This document shows, piece after piece, positions 8,497 to 17,122 of a stretch of DNA of 64,000 bases. A program made the translations under genes and the position numbers. Position 1 is the first letter of the stretch. The number at the start of each line of letters is the position of its first letter. The notes below the pieces were generated by a model that did no database searches, was not told the DNA's origin, and saw only the letters and a list, made by a program, of their open reading frames with translations. Source of the DNA: Burkholderiales bacterium (lineage in GTDB: Bacteria > Pseudomonadota > Gammaproteobacteria > Burkholderiales > Burkholderiaceae_C); assembly GCA_016213325.1 (NCBI GenBank), contig JACRAY010000026.1:124001-188000 (forward strand), given 5' to 3'.

Positions 8497-9267
8497 TCAC
8501 GCGCGCTTGATGCGGTCCACCATTTCCTGCGCGAACTCGACGAAGGCGATGCTGCCGCGCGCCGACGGGTCGAAGATCACGCCGGGCAACCCGTAGCTCG
8601 GCGCCTCGGCCAGCCGCACGTTGCGCGGGATCACGGTGTCGAACACCTTTTCGGCGAAGTGCGCCTTCAGCTGCTCGCTGACTTGCTGCTGCAGCGTGAT
8701 GCGCGGGTCGAACATCACGCGCAGCAGGCCGATGATCTGCAGGTCCTTGTTGAGGTTGGCGTGCACCTGCTTGATGGTGTTGACCAGGTCCGACAGGCCT
8801 TCCAGCGCGAAGTACTCGCACTGCATCGGCACGATGACGCCGTGCGCGGAGCACAGGCCGTTGAGCGTGAGCAGCGACAGCGACGGCGGGCAGTCGATGA
8901 GGATGAAGTCGTAGTCCCTGGCGACGGTGGCCAGCGCCTGCTTCAGCCGCTTCTCGCGCCGCTCGACGTCGACCAGTTCCACCTCGGCGCCGGCCAGCTC
9001 GCGGTTGGCGCCCAGCACGTCGTAGCCGCACTTTTCGGAACGCACCCGCGCTTCGGCGACCGAGGCCGACTCCAGCAGCACGTCGTACACGGTCAGTTCC
9101 AGCTTGCGCTTGTCGACGCCCGAGCCCATGGTGGCATTGCCCTGCGGGTCCAGGTCGACCATCAGCACACGCTGGCCGACCTTGGCCAGGCCGGCGGCGA
9201 GGTTGACGGTGGTCGTGGTCTTGCCGACCCCGCCCTTCTGGTTGGCGATGCAGAAGATGCGGGTCAT
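8497..9267 (-). CDS. parA: chromosome partitioning ATPase ParA
   Basis: This 256-residue Walker-type ATPase starts at the ATG whose first base overlaps the stop of the LysE gene (TGATG). The deviant Walker A box KGGVGKTTT lies at residues 10-18, Walker A' is VLMVDLDPQGNAT, and Walker B is FILIDCPPSLSLLT. It binds DNA nonspecifically in the ATP form and moves ParB-parS complexes. No N-terminal helix-turn-helix is present, as expected of chromosomal (type Ib-like or Soj-like) ParA. Confidence 0.97.
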   Translation of the reverse strand: MTRIFCIANQKGGVGKTTTTVNLAAGLAKVGQRVLMVDLDPQGNATMGSGVDKRKLELTVYDVLLESASVAEARVRSEKCGYDVLGANRELAGAEVELVDVERREKRLKQALATVARDYDFILIDCPPSLSLLTLNGLCSAHGVIVPMQCEYFALEGLSDLVNTIKQVHANLNKDLQIIGLLRVMFDPRITLQQQVSEQLKAHFAEKVFDTVIPRNVRLAEAPSYGLPGVIFDPSARGSIAFVEFAQEMVDRIKRA

Positions 9268-9881
9268 CACTTGGAGATGGCGAGCTTCACGCCGAAGCCG
9301 ATAAGGAACACGCCCGCCAGCTTCTCCAGCGCGCGGCCGATGACCGGGTTGGCTCGCATGCGCTCGGCCAGGTGGTGGGTCAGCAACACGGCGACCAGCC
9401 CATAGCCGAAGGTCAGGACGGCGATGGTGGCCGCCATCGCACCGAAGGTCAGCAGGCCCTGGTGCTGCTTGGGGTCGACGAACAGCGGGAAGAACGCCAT
9501 GTAGAAGACGATGGCCTTCGGGTTCAGCAGCGTGATGAGCCCCGCCTGCTTGAAGTAGTGGCGCGGCTCGATGTGCAGCACCGGCGCGTCGCCCGGCTTG
9601 GCGAGCAGCATGCGCGCTCCCAGGTAGGCGAGGTAAGCGGCACCGGCCCACTGGACGGCGCTGAAGGCGGCAGGATAGGCCGCCAGCAATGCGGCGACCC
9701 CCGCGACAGCCGCCCACATCAGCACCTGGTCGCCGGCGATGATGCCGAAGGTGGCGGCCAGCCCGCCGCGCACCCCGCCCTTGCTGGTGGAGGTGATCAG
9801 CGCCAGGTTCCCGGGGCCGGGGATCAACAGGAAAATCAGGACGGCAGCGACGAATGCGCCGTAGTCTGCAACGCCGAACAT
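9267..9881 (-). CDS. LysE/RhtB family exporter
   Basis: The 204-residue membrane protein shows about six hydrophobic helices and the family hallmark PGPGNLALITSTSKGGVRGG near residues 21-40, plus LLNPKAIVFYMAFFPLFVD. Members export amino acids such as homoserine, threonine or lysine. It lies between rsmG and parA; its stop shares one base with the parA start, so the genes are translationally coupled. Substrate unknown. Confidence 0.9.
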   Translation of the reverse strand: MFGVADYGAFVAAVLIFLLIPGPGNLALITSTSKGGVRGGLAATFGIIAGDQVLMWAAVAGVAALLAAYPAAFSAVQWAGAAYLAYLGARMLLAKPGDAPVLHIEPRHYFKQAGLITLLNPKAIVFYMAFFPLFVDPKQHQGLLTFGAMAATIAVLTFGYGLVAVLLTHHLAERMRANPVIGRALEKLAGVFLIGFGVKLAISK

Positions 9882-9916
9882 GGGAAGGGCCTCCGGGAGA
9901 AAGGCCGAGTGTACCG

Positions 9917-10582
9917 TTACGCTGCTGACGCGCCCTTGGCACGAGCGCGCATCCAGACGATGCAGCGCTCGGCGTCCAGCCCCGGCACCACCAGTTGTTC
10001 CACGTGAAACACTTCCAGGTCGGCGGGCAGCGCGGCGATTTCGTCGTCCGGGCGCTTTCCTTTCATGGCCAGCCAGGCCCCGCCTTCGGACAGGGTATCG
10101 CGGGTCCAGTTGACGAAGTCAGGCAGCGAAGCAAAGGCCCGTGAACTCACCACGTCGTAGGTCTCGGCCAGGGTTTCGACGCGCGCGTGCAAGCCGCGCA
10201 GGTTGGGCAGCCGCAGCTGGCCGGCGGCCTGCTGGATGAAGGCCGCTTTCTTGGCGACCGCGTCCACGCAATCGACCTGCACCTCGGGGCAGCACACGGC
10301 GATGACCGTGCCTGGCAACCCGGCGCCCGAGCCCACATCGAGCAGCCGCGTCGGCCGCCCGCCGGTGTGCCTGAGCAATGGGCTGACCACGGCCAAGCTG
10401 TCGAGCAGGTGGTGCGTCAGCATCTCGGCCGCGTCGCGCACCGCCGTCAGGTTGTAGACCTTGTTCCATTTCTGGATGAGGTCGAGGTAGGTAAGGAGTT
10501 GGCTGAGCTGGGTATCGTTGAGGGCCAGGCCCAGTTGCTGGGCGCCGGCTTGTAGTGGGACGCGGAGGGGGTGGTGGGTCAT
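9917..10582 (-). CDS. rsmG: 16S rRNA (guanine-527-N7)-methyltransferase RsmG
   Basis: Starting at the ATG at 10582 gives 221 residues, the normal RsmG size. The frame stays open upstream through a palindromic repeat, but that part is proline/glycine junk. Key parts are WNKVYNLTAVRD, HHLLDSLAV, the SAM-binding LLDVGSGAGLPG and VVSSRAFASLPDF. It methylates G527 of 16S rRNA and lies directly downstream of mnmG. A variant parS site sits inside its 3' part. Confidence 0.96.
   Translation of the reverse strand: MTHHPLRVPLQAGAQQLGLALNDTQLSQLLTYLDLIQKWNKVYNLTAVRDAAEMLTHHLLDSLAVVSPLLRHTGGRPTRLLDVGSGAGLPGTVIAVCCPEVQVDCVDAVAKKAAFIQQAAGQLRLPNLRGLHARVETLAETYDVVSSRAFASLPDFVNWTRDTLSEGGAWLAMKGKRPDDEIAALPADLEVFHVEQLVVPGLDAERCIVWMRARAKGASAA
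9996..10011. promoter_or_regulatory. parS: parS site, one-base variant (inside rsmG)
   Basis: The 16-mer TGTTCCACGTGAAACA differs at one base from the canonical parS TGTTTCACGTGAAACA and fits the degenerate consensus TGTTNCACGTGAAACA. It lies within the coding sequence of rsmG, where it encodes part of VFHVEQ. It is likely a ParB nucleation site together with the two perfect copies in mnmG. Confidence 0.85.
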
Positions 10583-10586
10583 GGAG

Positions 10587-10680
10587 AGCCCCCACCCCAG
10601 CCCTCCCCCTGAGGGGGAGGGAGCAAAATCCGCAGGCGAAAGGCTCCCTCCCCCTCCGGGGGAGGGTTGGGGTGGGGGCT
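10587..10680. repeat. GC-rich palindromic repeat between mnmG and rsmG
   Basis: A 94-bp element has nested inverted repeats. The outer arms are AGCCCCCACCCCAGCCCTCC and its near-complement GGAGGGTTGGGGTGGGGGCT. Each half contains an internal small palindrome of the CCCTCCCCC...GGGGGAGGG type. It would fold as a strong hairpin or cruciform between two co-directional genes, so it may attenuate or stabilise the transcript. It looks like a dispersed intergenic repeat, but only one copy was recognised here. Confidence 0.7.
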
Positions 10681-10697
10681 GCGCGCCACCCAGATCC

Positions 10698-12650
10698 TCA
10701 TGCCGCTTTCCGGTCAGCCTGCCCTGCCCCGTCCACAAAGCCCTTGATCCGGCTCTTCTTCAAGTGCACCAGCAGGAGCGAAATCGCCGCCGGCGTCACC
10801 CCCGAGATACGCGAAGCCTGCCCCAGCGTCTGCGGCCTGTGCTTGCTGAGCTTCTGCCGCACTTCGATGCTGAGCGCGGTGACCCCCATGAAGTCCAGCT
10901 CGGCCGGTAGCTTCAGGTTTTCGTAATGGGCGGCGCGCTCCACCTCATCCTTTTGCCGGTCGATATAGCCCGAATACTTGGCGCCGATCTCCAGCTGCTC
11001 GACCACGGCTTCATGCAGCTCAGCCAGTGTTTCACGTGAAACAGCCGGGTTGGCGTACTTGCCGCCGTCCAGGCTCATCAGCGCCCGGTAGGTCACGTCG
11101 GGCCGCCGCAACAGGTCGCCCAGGTTGTATTCGTGGTCGATGCCCTTGCCCAGAACCCGCTCGGCTTCGGCCTGCGGCAGCGAACGGGGGTTCACCCAGG
11201 TCGCCTTCAGGCGTTCTGTTTCACGTGAAACAGCATCGCGCTTGCGGTTGAAGGCATCCCAGCGGGCGTCGTCGACCAGCCCCAGCTGCCGCCCGGCTTC
11301 GGTCAGCCGCATGTCGGCGTTGTCTTCGCGCAGCTGCAGCCGGAACTCGGCGCGGCTGGTGAACATGCGGTACGGCTCGGTCACGCCCTTGGTGATCAGG
11401 TCATCCACCAGCACGCCCAGGTAGGCCTCGTCACGCCGCGGCAACCAAGGGTCGCGGCCCTGGCACAGCAGCGCCGCATTGATCCCGGCGAACAGGCCCT
11501 GCGCCGCTGCCTCTTCATAGCCGGTGGTCCCGTTGATCTGCCCGGCGAAGAACAGGCCGCCGATGGCCCGGGTTTCGAAGTTCGCCTTCAGCGCCCGCGG
11601 GTCGAAGTAGTCGTATTCGATGGCGTAGCCGGGTCGCAGGATGTGCGCCTGCTCCAGCCCGGGCAGCGTGCGCACCAGCGCGTACTGCACGTCGAACGGC
11701 AGGCTGGTCGAAATCCCGTTCGGGTAGACCTCGTGCGTGGTCAGCCCCTCCGGCTCCAGGAACACCTGGTGGCTCGCCTTGTCCGCGAAGCGGTTGATCT
11801 TGTCTTCGACGCTCGGGCAGTAGCGCGGGCCGACGCCCTCGATCTTGCCGGTGAACATCGGGCTGCGGTCGAAGCCGGAGCGGATGATGTCGTGGGTGCG
11901 CTCGTTGGTATGCGTGATCCAGCACGGCACCTGCCGCGGGTGCATGTCCGCGCGGCCCATGAAGCTGAACACCGGCACCGGGTCCAGGTCGCCGGGCTGC
12001 TCCTCGGTCTTGGAGAAGTCGATGGTCCGCCCGTCGATGCGCGGCGGCGTGCCGGTCTTCAGGCGCCCTTGCGGCAGCTTCAGCTCCTTGAGGCGCGCGG
12101 ACAGCGACTGCGCCGGCGGGTCACCCGCCCGGCCGGCTGCGTAATTGTTGAGCCCGACATGGATCTTGCCGTCGAGGAAGGTGCCCGCGGTCAACACGAC
12201 GGCACGGCCGCGGAACCGGATGCCGACCTGCGTCACCGCGCCCACCACCCGGTCACCTTCGACCATCAGGTCATCCACCGCCTGCTGGAACAGCACCAGG
12301 TTGGGCTGGTTCTCCAGCATGCGCCGGATCGCCGCCTTGTACAGGATGCGGTCGGCCTGCGCCCGCGTCGCCCGCACCGCCGGGCCTTTGCTCGAGTTGA
12401 GGATGCGGAACTGGATGCCGCCTTCATCGGTGGCAATTGCCATCGCACCGCCCAGCGCGTCGACTTCCTTCACCAGGTGGCCCTTGCCGATGCCGCCGAT
12501 CGACGGGTTGCAGCTCATCTGCCCCAAGGTCTCGATGTTGTGCGTGAGCAGCAGCGTGCGGCAACCCATGCGCGCGGACGCGAGGGCTGCTTCGGTGCCG
12601 GCGTGGCCGCCGCCGACCACGATGACGTCGAATTCTTCAGGGTAGAGCAT
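10698..12650 (-). CDS. mnmG: tRNA 5-carboxymethylaminomethyluridine synthesis enzyme MnmG
   Basis: This 650-residue FAD protein opens with the dinucleotide-binding motif [21 protein letters not shown]. It carries the MnmG signatures LSCNP-type [35 protein letters not shown] and [17 protein letters not shown]. With MnmE it modifies wobble uridine 34 in several tRNAs. It heads the mnmG-rsmG-lysE-parA-hydrolase-parB run. Two perfect parS sites are embedded in its C-terminal coding part. Confidence 0.98.
   Translation of the reverse strand: MLYPEEFDVIVVGGGHAGTEAALASARMGCRTLLLTHNIETLGQMSCNPSIGGIGKGHLVKEVDALGGAMAIATDEGGIQFRILNSSKGPAVRATRAQADRILYKAAIRRMLENQPNLVLFQQAVDDLMVEGDRVVGAVTQVGIRFRGRAVVLTAGTFLDGKIHVGLNNYAAGRAGDPPAQSLSARLKELKLPQGRLKTGTPPRIDGRTIDFSKTEEQPGDLDPVPVFSFMGRADMHPRQVPCWITHTNERTHDIIRSGFDRSPMFTGKIEGVGPRYCPSVEDKINRFADKASHQVFLEPEGLTTHEVYPNGISTSLPFDVQYALVRTLPGLEQAHILRPGYAIEYDYFDPRALKANFETRAIGGLFFAGQINGTTGYEEAAAQGLFAGINAALLCQGRDPWLPRRDEAYLGVLVDDLITKGVTEPYRMFTSRAEFRLQLREDNADMRLTEAGRQLGLVDDARWDAFNRKRDAVSRETERLKATWVNPRSLPQAEAERVLGKGIDHEYNLGDLLRRPDVTYRALMSLDGGKYANPAVSRETLAELHEAVVEQLEIGAKYSGYIDRQKDEVERAAHYENLKLPAELDFMGVTALSIEVRQKLSKHRPQTLGQASRISGVTPAAISLLLVHLKKSRIKGFVDGAGQADRKAA
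11028..11043. promoter_or_regulatory. parS: parS site, perfect consensus (inside mnmG)
   Basis: The 16-bp palindrome TGTTTCACGTGAAACA is the exact canonical parS. It lies within mnmG, in codons for VSRET, about 3.1 kb from the ParB gene. It is likely a main ParB loading site. Confidence 0.96.
11217..11232. promoter_or_regulatory. parS: parS site, second perfect consensus (inside mnmG)
   Basis: A second exact TGTTTCACGTGAAACA lies 189 bp from the first, again in mnmG and again in a VSRET codon run. Both copies are in the same translational phase, so the protein carries VSRET twice. Confidence 0.96.
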
Positions 12651-12738
12651 GAGGGCCTATATTCTAATTTGCAGGGGGTTTTTGCGCCTCGTGATGCAAT
12701 GGTGGCCATGAAGACGCAAGCGCTATGGAATAGATAGC

Positions 12739-12993
12739 ATGAAATGCAGGCCCGGCTGTGGCGCGTGTTGCATCGCGCCGTCGATCACGTCGCCGATTCC
12801 CGGCATGCCGAACGGCAAGCCGGCCGGGGTGCGCTGCGTGCAGCTCGATGAGTCGAACCGGTGCCGGATCTTCGGGCTGCCGCAGCGGCCGGCGTTTTGC
12901 GCCAGCTTGCAGCCCTCAAGCGAGATGTGCGGCGAGTCGCGCGAGCAGGCGATGCTGTGGCTCGCGCGGCTGGAGGCGCTAACCTCCTCCTGA
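12739..12993 (+). CDS. YkgJ family cysteine cluster protein
   Basis: This 84-residue protein begins [16 protein letters not shown] and has further cysteines in [20 protein letters not shown] and EMCGE. The CxxxCxxCC spacing is characteristic of the YkgJ family, thought to bind zinc or an iron-sulfur cluster. The frame abuts the aldehyde dehydrogenase stop on the other strand. Biological role unknown. Confidence 0.85.
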   Translation: MKCRPGCGACCIAPSITSPIPGMPNGKPAGVRCVQLDESNRCRIFGLPQRPAFCASLQPSSEMCGESREQAMLWLARLEALTSS

Positions 12994-12996
12994 CAC

Positions 12997-14451
12997 TCAG
13001 AACGGATAGTGCCGAGGCTGCGTCTGCACCGTGATCCAGCGCAGCTCGGTGAACTCGTGGATGCCTGCCCTGCCCCCGAAGCGGCCCATGCCGCTGCCCT
13101 TGACGCCGCCGAAAGGCATCTGCGCTTCGTCGTGCACAGTCGGCGCATTCACGTGGCAGATGCCGGAGTCGATCTTGCGCGCGACGTTGAAGGCGCGCGC
13201 GATGTCGCGGCCGAACACCGCAGCGGACAAGCCGTACTCGTTGTCGTTGGCGCACGCTATCGCCTCCTCGGTCGATCGCACGCGCACGATCGCCTTCACG
13301 GGGCCGAAGGTTTCTTCGTGATAGATCCGCATCGCAGGCGTCACGTGATCCAATAGCGTCGCCGGCATCAGCGTGGAGTCGGCCTTGCCGCCGCACGCGA
13401 GCTTGGCGCCCTTGGCCAGCGCATCGTCGATCAGCGCGTTGCAGTGATCGACCGTGCTCATGCCGATCACGCTCCCCAGCACCACGGGCTCGGGCTTGCG
13501 CGGGTCGCCCACCGGCAGGGACTTGGCCTTGGTGGCGAACTTGCGCACGAACTCGTCGGCCACTTTCGCGTCGACGATGATGCGCTCGGTGCTCATGCAG
13601 ATCTGGCCGCTGTTGGCGAAACAGCCGAAGGCCGCGGCATTCACCGCGTCGTCGAGGTCGGCGTCGTCCAGCACCAGCAGCGGCGCCTTGCCACCCAGCT
13701 CCAGCACGACGGGCTTCAGGTACTTGGCGCAGGTCTGCGCGATCAGGCGGCCCACGCGCGTCGATCCCGTGAAGTTCACGCGACGCACGGCCGGATGCGC
13801 GACCATCGCTTCCACCACCGCACCCGCGTCCGCCGGCGCGTTGGTGACGTAGTTGACGACGCCCGCCGGGAAGCCCGCTTCCTGGAACGCTTCGATGATC
13901 AGCTGGTGGGTGCGCGGGCAGTTTTCGCTGCCCTTCAGGATCACGGTGTTGCCGCAGGCCAGTGGCGTGGCGATGGCACGCACGCCCAGGATGATGGGTG
14001 CGTTCCACGGCGCGATGCCCAGCACCACGCCAGCCGGCTGGCGGATTCCCATCGCCAGCGAACCCGGCACGTCGGACGGGATCACCTCGCCGGTCACCTG
14101 CGTGGTGAGCCCCGCGGCTTCACGGATCATGCCGGCGGCCAGCATCACGTTGAAGCCGGCCCACATGCCGGTGGCGCCGGTTTCGGCGGCCACCGCGTCC
14201 ACGAACTGCGGCAGCTTGGCTTCGAGCTTTTCCGCGGCCTTCAGCAGGAGGGCCCGGCGTTCGCCGGGGCCGCTGTCGCTCCAGGTGCGGAAGGCTTCGG
14301 CGGCAGCTTCGACCGCCATCTCGGCATCGGCGGCGGAGGCGGCGGGCGCGCGCGTGGCGACGGTGCCGTCGAGCGGGTTGCGGCGTTCGAAGGTGGCACC
14401 GCGTTCGGCGGTGACCTTCAGGCCGTTGATGAGCATGGACAGGTCGGACAT
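12997..14451 (-). CDS. NAD(P)-dependent aldehyde dehydrogenase, aromatic-aldehyde type
   Basis: The 484-residue enzyme has the class signatures GIAPWNAPIILGVRAIATPLACGNT, FTGSTRVGR for the cofactor, catalytic Glu in LELGGKAPL and catalytic Cys in NSGQICMSTE. The overall style and the short N-terminus resemble salicylaldehyde, benzaldehyde and vanillin dehydrogenases. It follows the ABC importer genes on the same strand, separated by a REP-like repeat. It probably oxidises an aldehyde derived from the imported compound; the precise substrate is unknown. Confidence 0.9.
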   Translation of the reverse strand: MSDLSMLINGLKVTAERGATFERRNPLDGTVATRAPAASAADAEMAVEAAAEAFRTWSDSGPGERRALLLKAAEKLEAKLPQFVDAVAAETGATGMWAGFNVMLAAGMIREAAGLTTQVTGEVIPSDVPGSLAMGIRQPAGVVLGIAPWNAPIILGVRAIATPLACGNTVILKGSENCPRTHQLIIEAFQEAGFPAGVVNYVTNAPADAGAVVEAMVAHPAVRRVNFTGSTRVGRLIAQTCAKYLKPVVLELGGKAPLLVLDDADLDDAVNAAAFGCFANSGQICMSTERIIVDAKVADEFVRKFATKAKSLPVGDPRKPEPVVLGSVIGMSTVDHCNALIDDALAKGAKLACGGKADSTLMPATLLDHVTPAMRIYHEETFGPVKAIVRVRSTEEAIACANDNEYGLSAAVFGRDIARAFNVARKIDSGICHVNAPTVHDEAQMPFGGVKGSGMGRFGGRAGIHEFTELRWITVQTQPRHYPF

Positions 14452-14470
14452 GGGGTTCTCCTTGACTGCA

Positions 14471-14557
14471 TCGGTGGGGTGCGTCGCTGGCGCTCCTTAC
14501 CCCATCCTACGTTTCCATCTTGCACTTATGAGGAGCGCAGCGACGCACCCCGCCGAT
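14471..14557. repeat. REP-like inverted repeat overlapping the 3' end of livF
   Basis: The arms CGGTGGGGTGCGTCGCTGGC and a near-complement containing GCAGCGACGCACCCCGCCG face each other around a short spacer. The sequence is a diverged copy of the 40-bp-arm element at 29801-29904, sharing GGTGGGGTGCGT and GCGCTCCTTACCCCA. One arm runs into livF and encodes that protein's last residues (RRGASLRSS), so the element has altered the end of the gene. Confidence 0.75.
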
Positions 14558-15338
14558 CGTTGGCGGCGTTGGACGAGGTCGTGGTGTCAGCCGACTCCGC
14601 GCCGAGATACGCCTCGCGAACGACTGTGGAGCGTGCGAGCAACTTCGCGGGCCCACTCGCGACCAGCGCGCCACGCTCCAGCACATAGCCGCGGTCGGCC
14701 ACGGCCAGCGCCTTCTTCACGTTCTGTTCCACCATCAACACGGTGGTGCCGGCATCGGCAATGCGGCGCGCCATCGCGAGCAGCTCGTCGACCATGCGCG
14801 GCGCCAGGCCCAGCGAGGGCTCGTCCAGCATCAGCAAGCGCGGCGCGCCCATCATCGCGCGCGCCAGCGCCACCATCTGCTGCTCGCCGCCGCTCATGGT
14901 GCCGGCAAGCTGCGACGAGCGTTCGCGCAACTTCGGAAAGTTGGCCATCACTTCGGCGATGCGCCGCTCGCGCACGGGCTTGGCAAAGAGCCAGCCGCCC
15001 AGCTCCAGGTTCTCGCGCACCGTCATTTGCGGGAACAGCTGCCGCCCCTCGGGCACCAGCGTCACGCCGGCGCGCACGATCTCGTGCGTCTTTTCCTCGA
15101 GCTCTTCGCCGTCCAGCAACACCAGGCCGCGGCGTGGAATCAAACCGTTCAGCGCGCGCAGCAACGTGGTCTTGCCCGCGCCGTTGGGACCGAGGATGAC
15201 CGTGAGCCCCGGCTTCACCTCGAAGCGCACGTCGCGCAGCACCGGGATGGGTCCGTAGCCCGCCGACAGGCCTTCGACGCGCAGCCACGCGCGTCGAATC
15301 GAAGGGTCGAGCTCGAACGGTCGGTCACGCCACCACAT
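14526..15338 (-). CDS. livF: branched-chain amino acid-type ABC transporter ATPase LivF
   Basis: This ATPase of about 270 residues has Walker A LGPNGAGKTTLLRALNG, signature MSGGEQQMVALARAMM and Walker B RLLMLDEPSLGLAP. The length and VEGLSAGYGPIPVLRDV start mark it as LivF. I chose the ATG at 15338; a GTG one codon earlier is also possible. It overlaps livG. Its last residues come from a REP-like repeat rather than conserved sequence. Confidence 0.93.
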   Translation of the reverse strand: MWWRDRPFELDPSIRRAWLRVEGLSAGYGPIPVLRDVRFEVKPGLTVILGPNGAGKTTLLRALNGLIPRRGLVLLDGEELEEKTHEIVRAGVTLVPEGRQLFPQMTVRENLELGGWLFAKPVRERRIAEVMANFPKLRERSSQLAGTMSGGEQQMVALARAMMGAPRLLMLDEPSLGLAPRMVDELLAMARRIADAGTTVLMVEQNVKKALAVADRGYVLERGALVASGPAKLLARSTVVREAYLGAESADTTTSSNAANDRRGASLRSS

Positions 15339-16131
15339 CACCCGCCTCCGCCATCTCGTCGCCCAGGTACGCCTCGATCACCTCCGCGTTGCGCGTCACT
15401 TCGCGCGGCGTGCCGTCGGCGATCTTGCGGCCCTGGTGCAGCACCAGCACCCGCTCCACGTGCCGCAGCAGCGTGGTCACCGCATGCTCGATCCACACCA
15501 CGGTGAGGTCCAGCTCATCGCGCAGGCGGCGGATCAGCCGCGCCAGCTCTTCGATCTCCGCCTCGGTGAGGCCCGCAGCCACCTCGTCCAGCAGCAGCAT
15601 GCGCGGGCGGGTCGCCAGCGCCATGCCGATCTCCAGCAGGCGCTGCTGCGACGGCGTGATCGCGCCCGCCGGCAGCGGCGCCAACTCCGACAGGCCGATC
15701 AGTTGCAGGATGCGCGTCGCGTCGCGCAGCACCCAGGGCACGGTGCTCTCTTCGCCCCACAGCCAGTACTTGCGCGGACGGCGGCCGGCGAACTGCAGGC
15801 CGAACTCGATGTTGGCCTGCACCGGCAAGTCGGCAAACACGCGCGGCGTCTGGAAGGTGCGCGCAAGGCCGTGCACGGCGTAGCGATGCGGCCCCTGCCC
15901 CGTCAGGTCGTCGCCCGCCACCACGAGGCGGCCCGACGTCGGCACCAGCACGCCCGACAGCGCATTGAAGAAGGTCGTCTTGCCCGCGCCGTTGGGCCCG
16001 ATGATGCCGGCCAGCTCGCCGCGCCGGAACTGCGCTCTCACCTGGTCGACCGCCACCAGCCCGCCGAAGCGCACGGTGACATCCTCCGCCGACAGCACGA
16101 CATCAGACGACAAGGCGCCGCTCCCTCGCAC
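15325..16131 (-). CDS. livG: branched-chain amino acid-type ABC transporter ATPase LivG
   Basis: The product of up to 268 residues has Walker A IGPNGAGKTTFFNALSG, the LivG-specific GLARTFQTPRVFADL region, a family signature degenerated to ITPSQQRLLEIGMALA and Walker B MLLLDEVAAGL. A GTG at 16131 is the longest start and overlaps livM by 29 bp; a TTG or GTG further in would also fit. Note the ABC signature reads TPSQQ rather than SGGQQ, as in some members. It energises uptake with LivF. Confidence 0.92.
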   Translation of the reverse strand: MRGSGALSSDVVLSAEDVTVRFGGLVAVDQVRAQFRRGELAGIIGPNGAGKTTFFNALSGVLVPTSGRLVVAGDDLTGQGPHRYAVHGLARTFQTPRVFADLPVQANIEFGLQFAGRRPRKYWLWGEESTVPWVLRDATRILQLIGLSELAPLPAGAITPSQQRLLEIGMALATRPRMLLLDEVAAGLTEAEIEELARLIRRLRDELDLTVVWIEHAVTTLLRHVERVLVLHQGRKIADGTPREVTRNAEVIEAYLGDEMAEAGDVVA

Positions 16132-17122
16132 GCTGCTTGTCGCGCGCTTTGTCGCCGCCCAGCTCGTACTTCTTCTCCTTCCACCACGCGCGGGTGTCGT
16201 CCCACCACGAACGGAAGGTTTCCCAGCGCAGCGACGCCAGCCCGCCCGGCAGGTACAGCACGCACAGGATGAGCAGCAGGCCCAGCGCCATCATGTACAC
16301 CTGCGGCGCGGTCAGCCGCAGCGTCTCGGCGAGCAGGCTGAACACGATGGCCGCGATCAGGGGCCCCCACAAGGTGGTGGCGCCGCCGATCAGCGCGATC
16401 AGCACCGTCTGGAAGCCGATGAAGGGATTGAACACGGTCGGCGGGTCGATGTAGGTCCAGCGCACCGACATCGCGGCACCCACCGCACCCGCCACCGCCG
16501 CCGTCAACGCGAAGCCGGCGAGCTTGATCCAGCGCGTGTTGACGCCCAGCGTCTGCGCGCGCTGCTCGTCGGCACCGATACCCGCCAGCGCCAGCCCGAA
16601 GCGCGTGCGCCGCACGACGATGGCCACCGCCACCGAGCCGACCGCGAGCGCCAGCACGGTCAGGTAGATCGTGTCGCGCTCGGGCACGGTCGCCAGCACG
16701 CGGCCGACGGTCCCCGTCACGCTCTTTTCGAAGTAGGTGACGGCATGGCGAATCAGCTCCGTCATGCCGAAGGTGAGCACGGCGAAGTAGGTGCCGCGCA
16801 GGTGCAGCACCGCCGCGCCCATCAGCACCGCCACGATCGCCGCGATGCCGGCCCCTGCCGCCACCGCCTGCACCCAGCCCACCGTCTCCAGCGACAAGGC
16901 ACTGGTGTAGGCGCCGATGCCGAAGAAGGCCGAGGTTGCCAGCGACAGGTAGCGCGTGGTCCCGCAGAACAGCGCCCAGCTCGACGACAGCGCCACGTAC
17001 ATCAGGCAGGTGAGCGCGAGCGACACGATGAACTCGCTGCCCCAGTACGGCAGCGCCAGCGACCAGCCCGCAATGGCCAGCAGCACGAGCAGGTCGCGGA
17101 CCAGCAACTGGCGTGAGCTCAT
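16103..17122 (-). CDS. livM: branched-chain amino acid-type ABC transporter permease LivM
   Basis: The ATG at 17122 gives 339 residues with about ten hydrophobic segments and the LivM pattern, including YLSLATSAFFGIGAYTSALS and the ALIGGATTLWGPLIAAIVFS loop that contacts the ATPase. It has a positively charged C-terminal tail (WWKEKKYELGGDKARDKQRARER). The start overlaps the livH stop by 4 bp (ATGA). The same frame is open upstream across livH, but that is a shadow of livH. Confidence 0.93.
   Translation of the reverse strand: MSSRQLLVRDLLVLLAIAGWSLALPYWGSEFIVSLALTCLMYVALSSSWALFCGTTRYLSLATSAFFGIGAYTSALSLETVGWVQAVAAGAGIAAIVAVLMGAAVLHLRGTYFAVLTFGMTELIRHAVTYFEKSVTGTVGRVLATVPERDTIYLTVLALAVGSVAVAIVVRRTRFGLALAGIGADEQRAQTLGVNTRWIKLAGFALTAAVAGAVGAAMSVRWTYIDPPTVFNPFIGFQTVLIALIGGATTLWGPLIAAIVFSLLAETLRLTAPQVYMMALGLLLILCVLYLPGGLASLRWETFRSWWDDTRAWWKEKKYELGGDKARDKQRARERRLVV

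Noticed and set aside
10583..10738. N-terminal extension of RsmG through the palindromic repeat
   Set aside because: The extension is low-complexity proline/glycine sequence from a repeat, and RsmG normally starts near MTHHPLRV.
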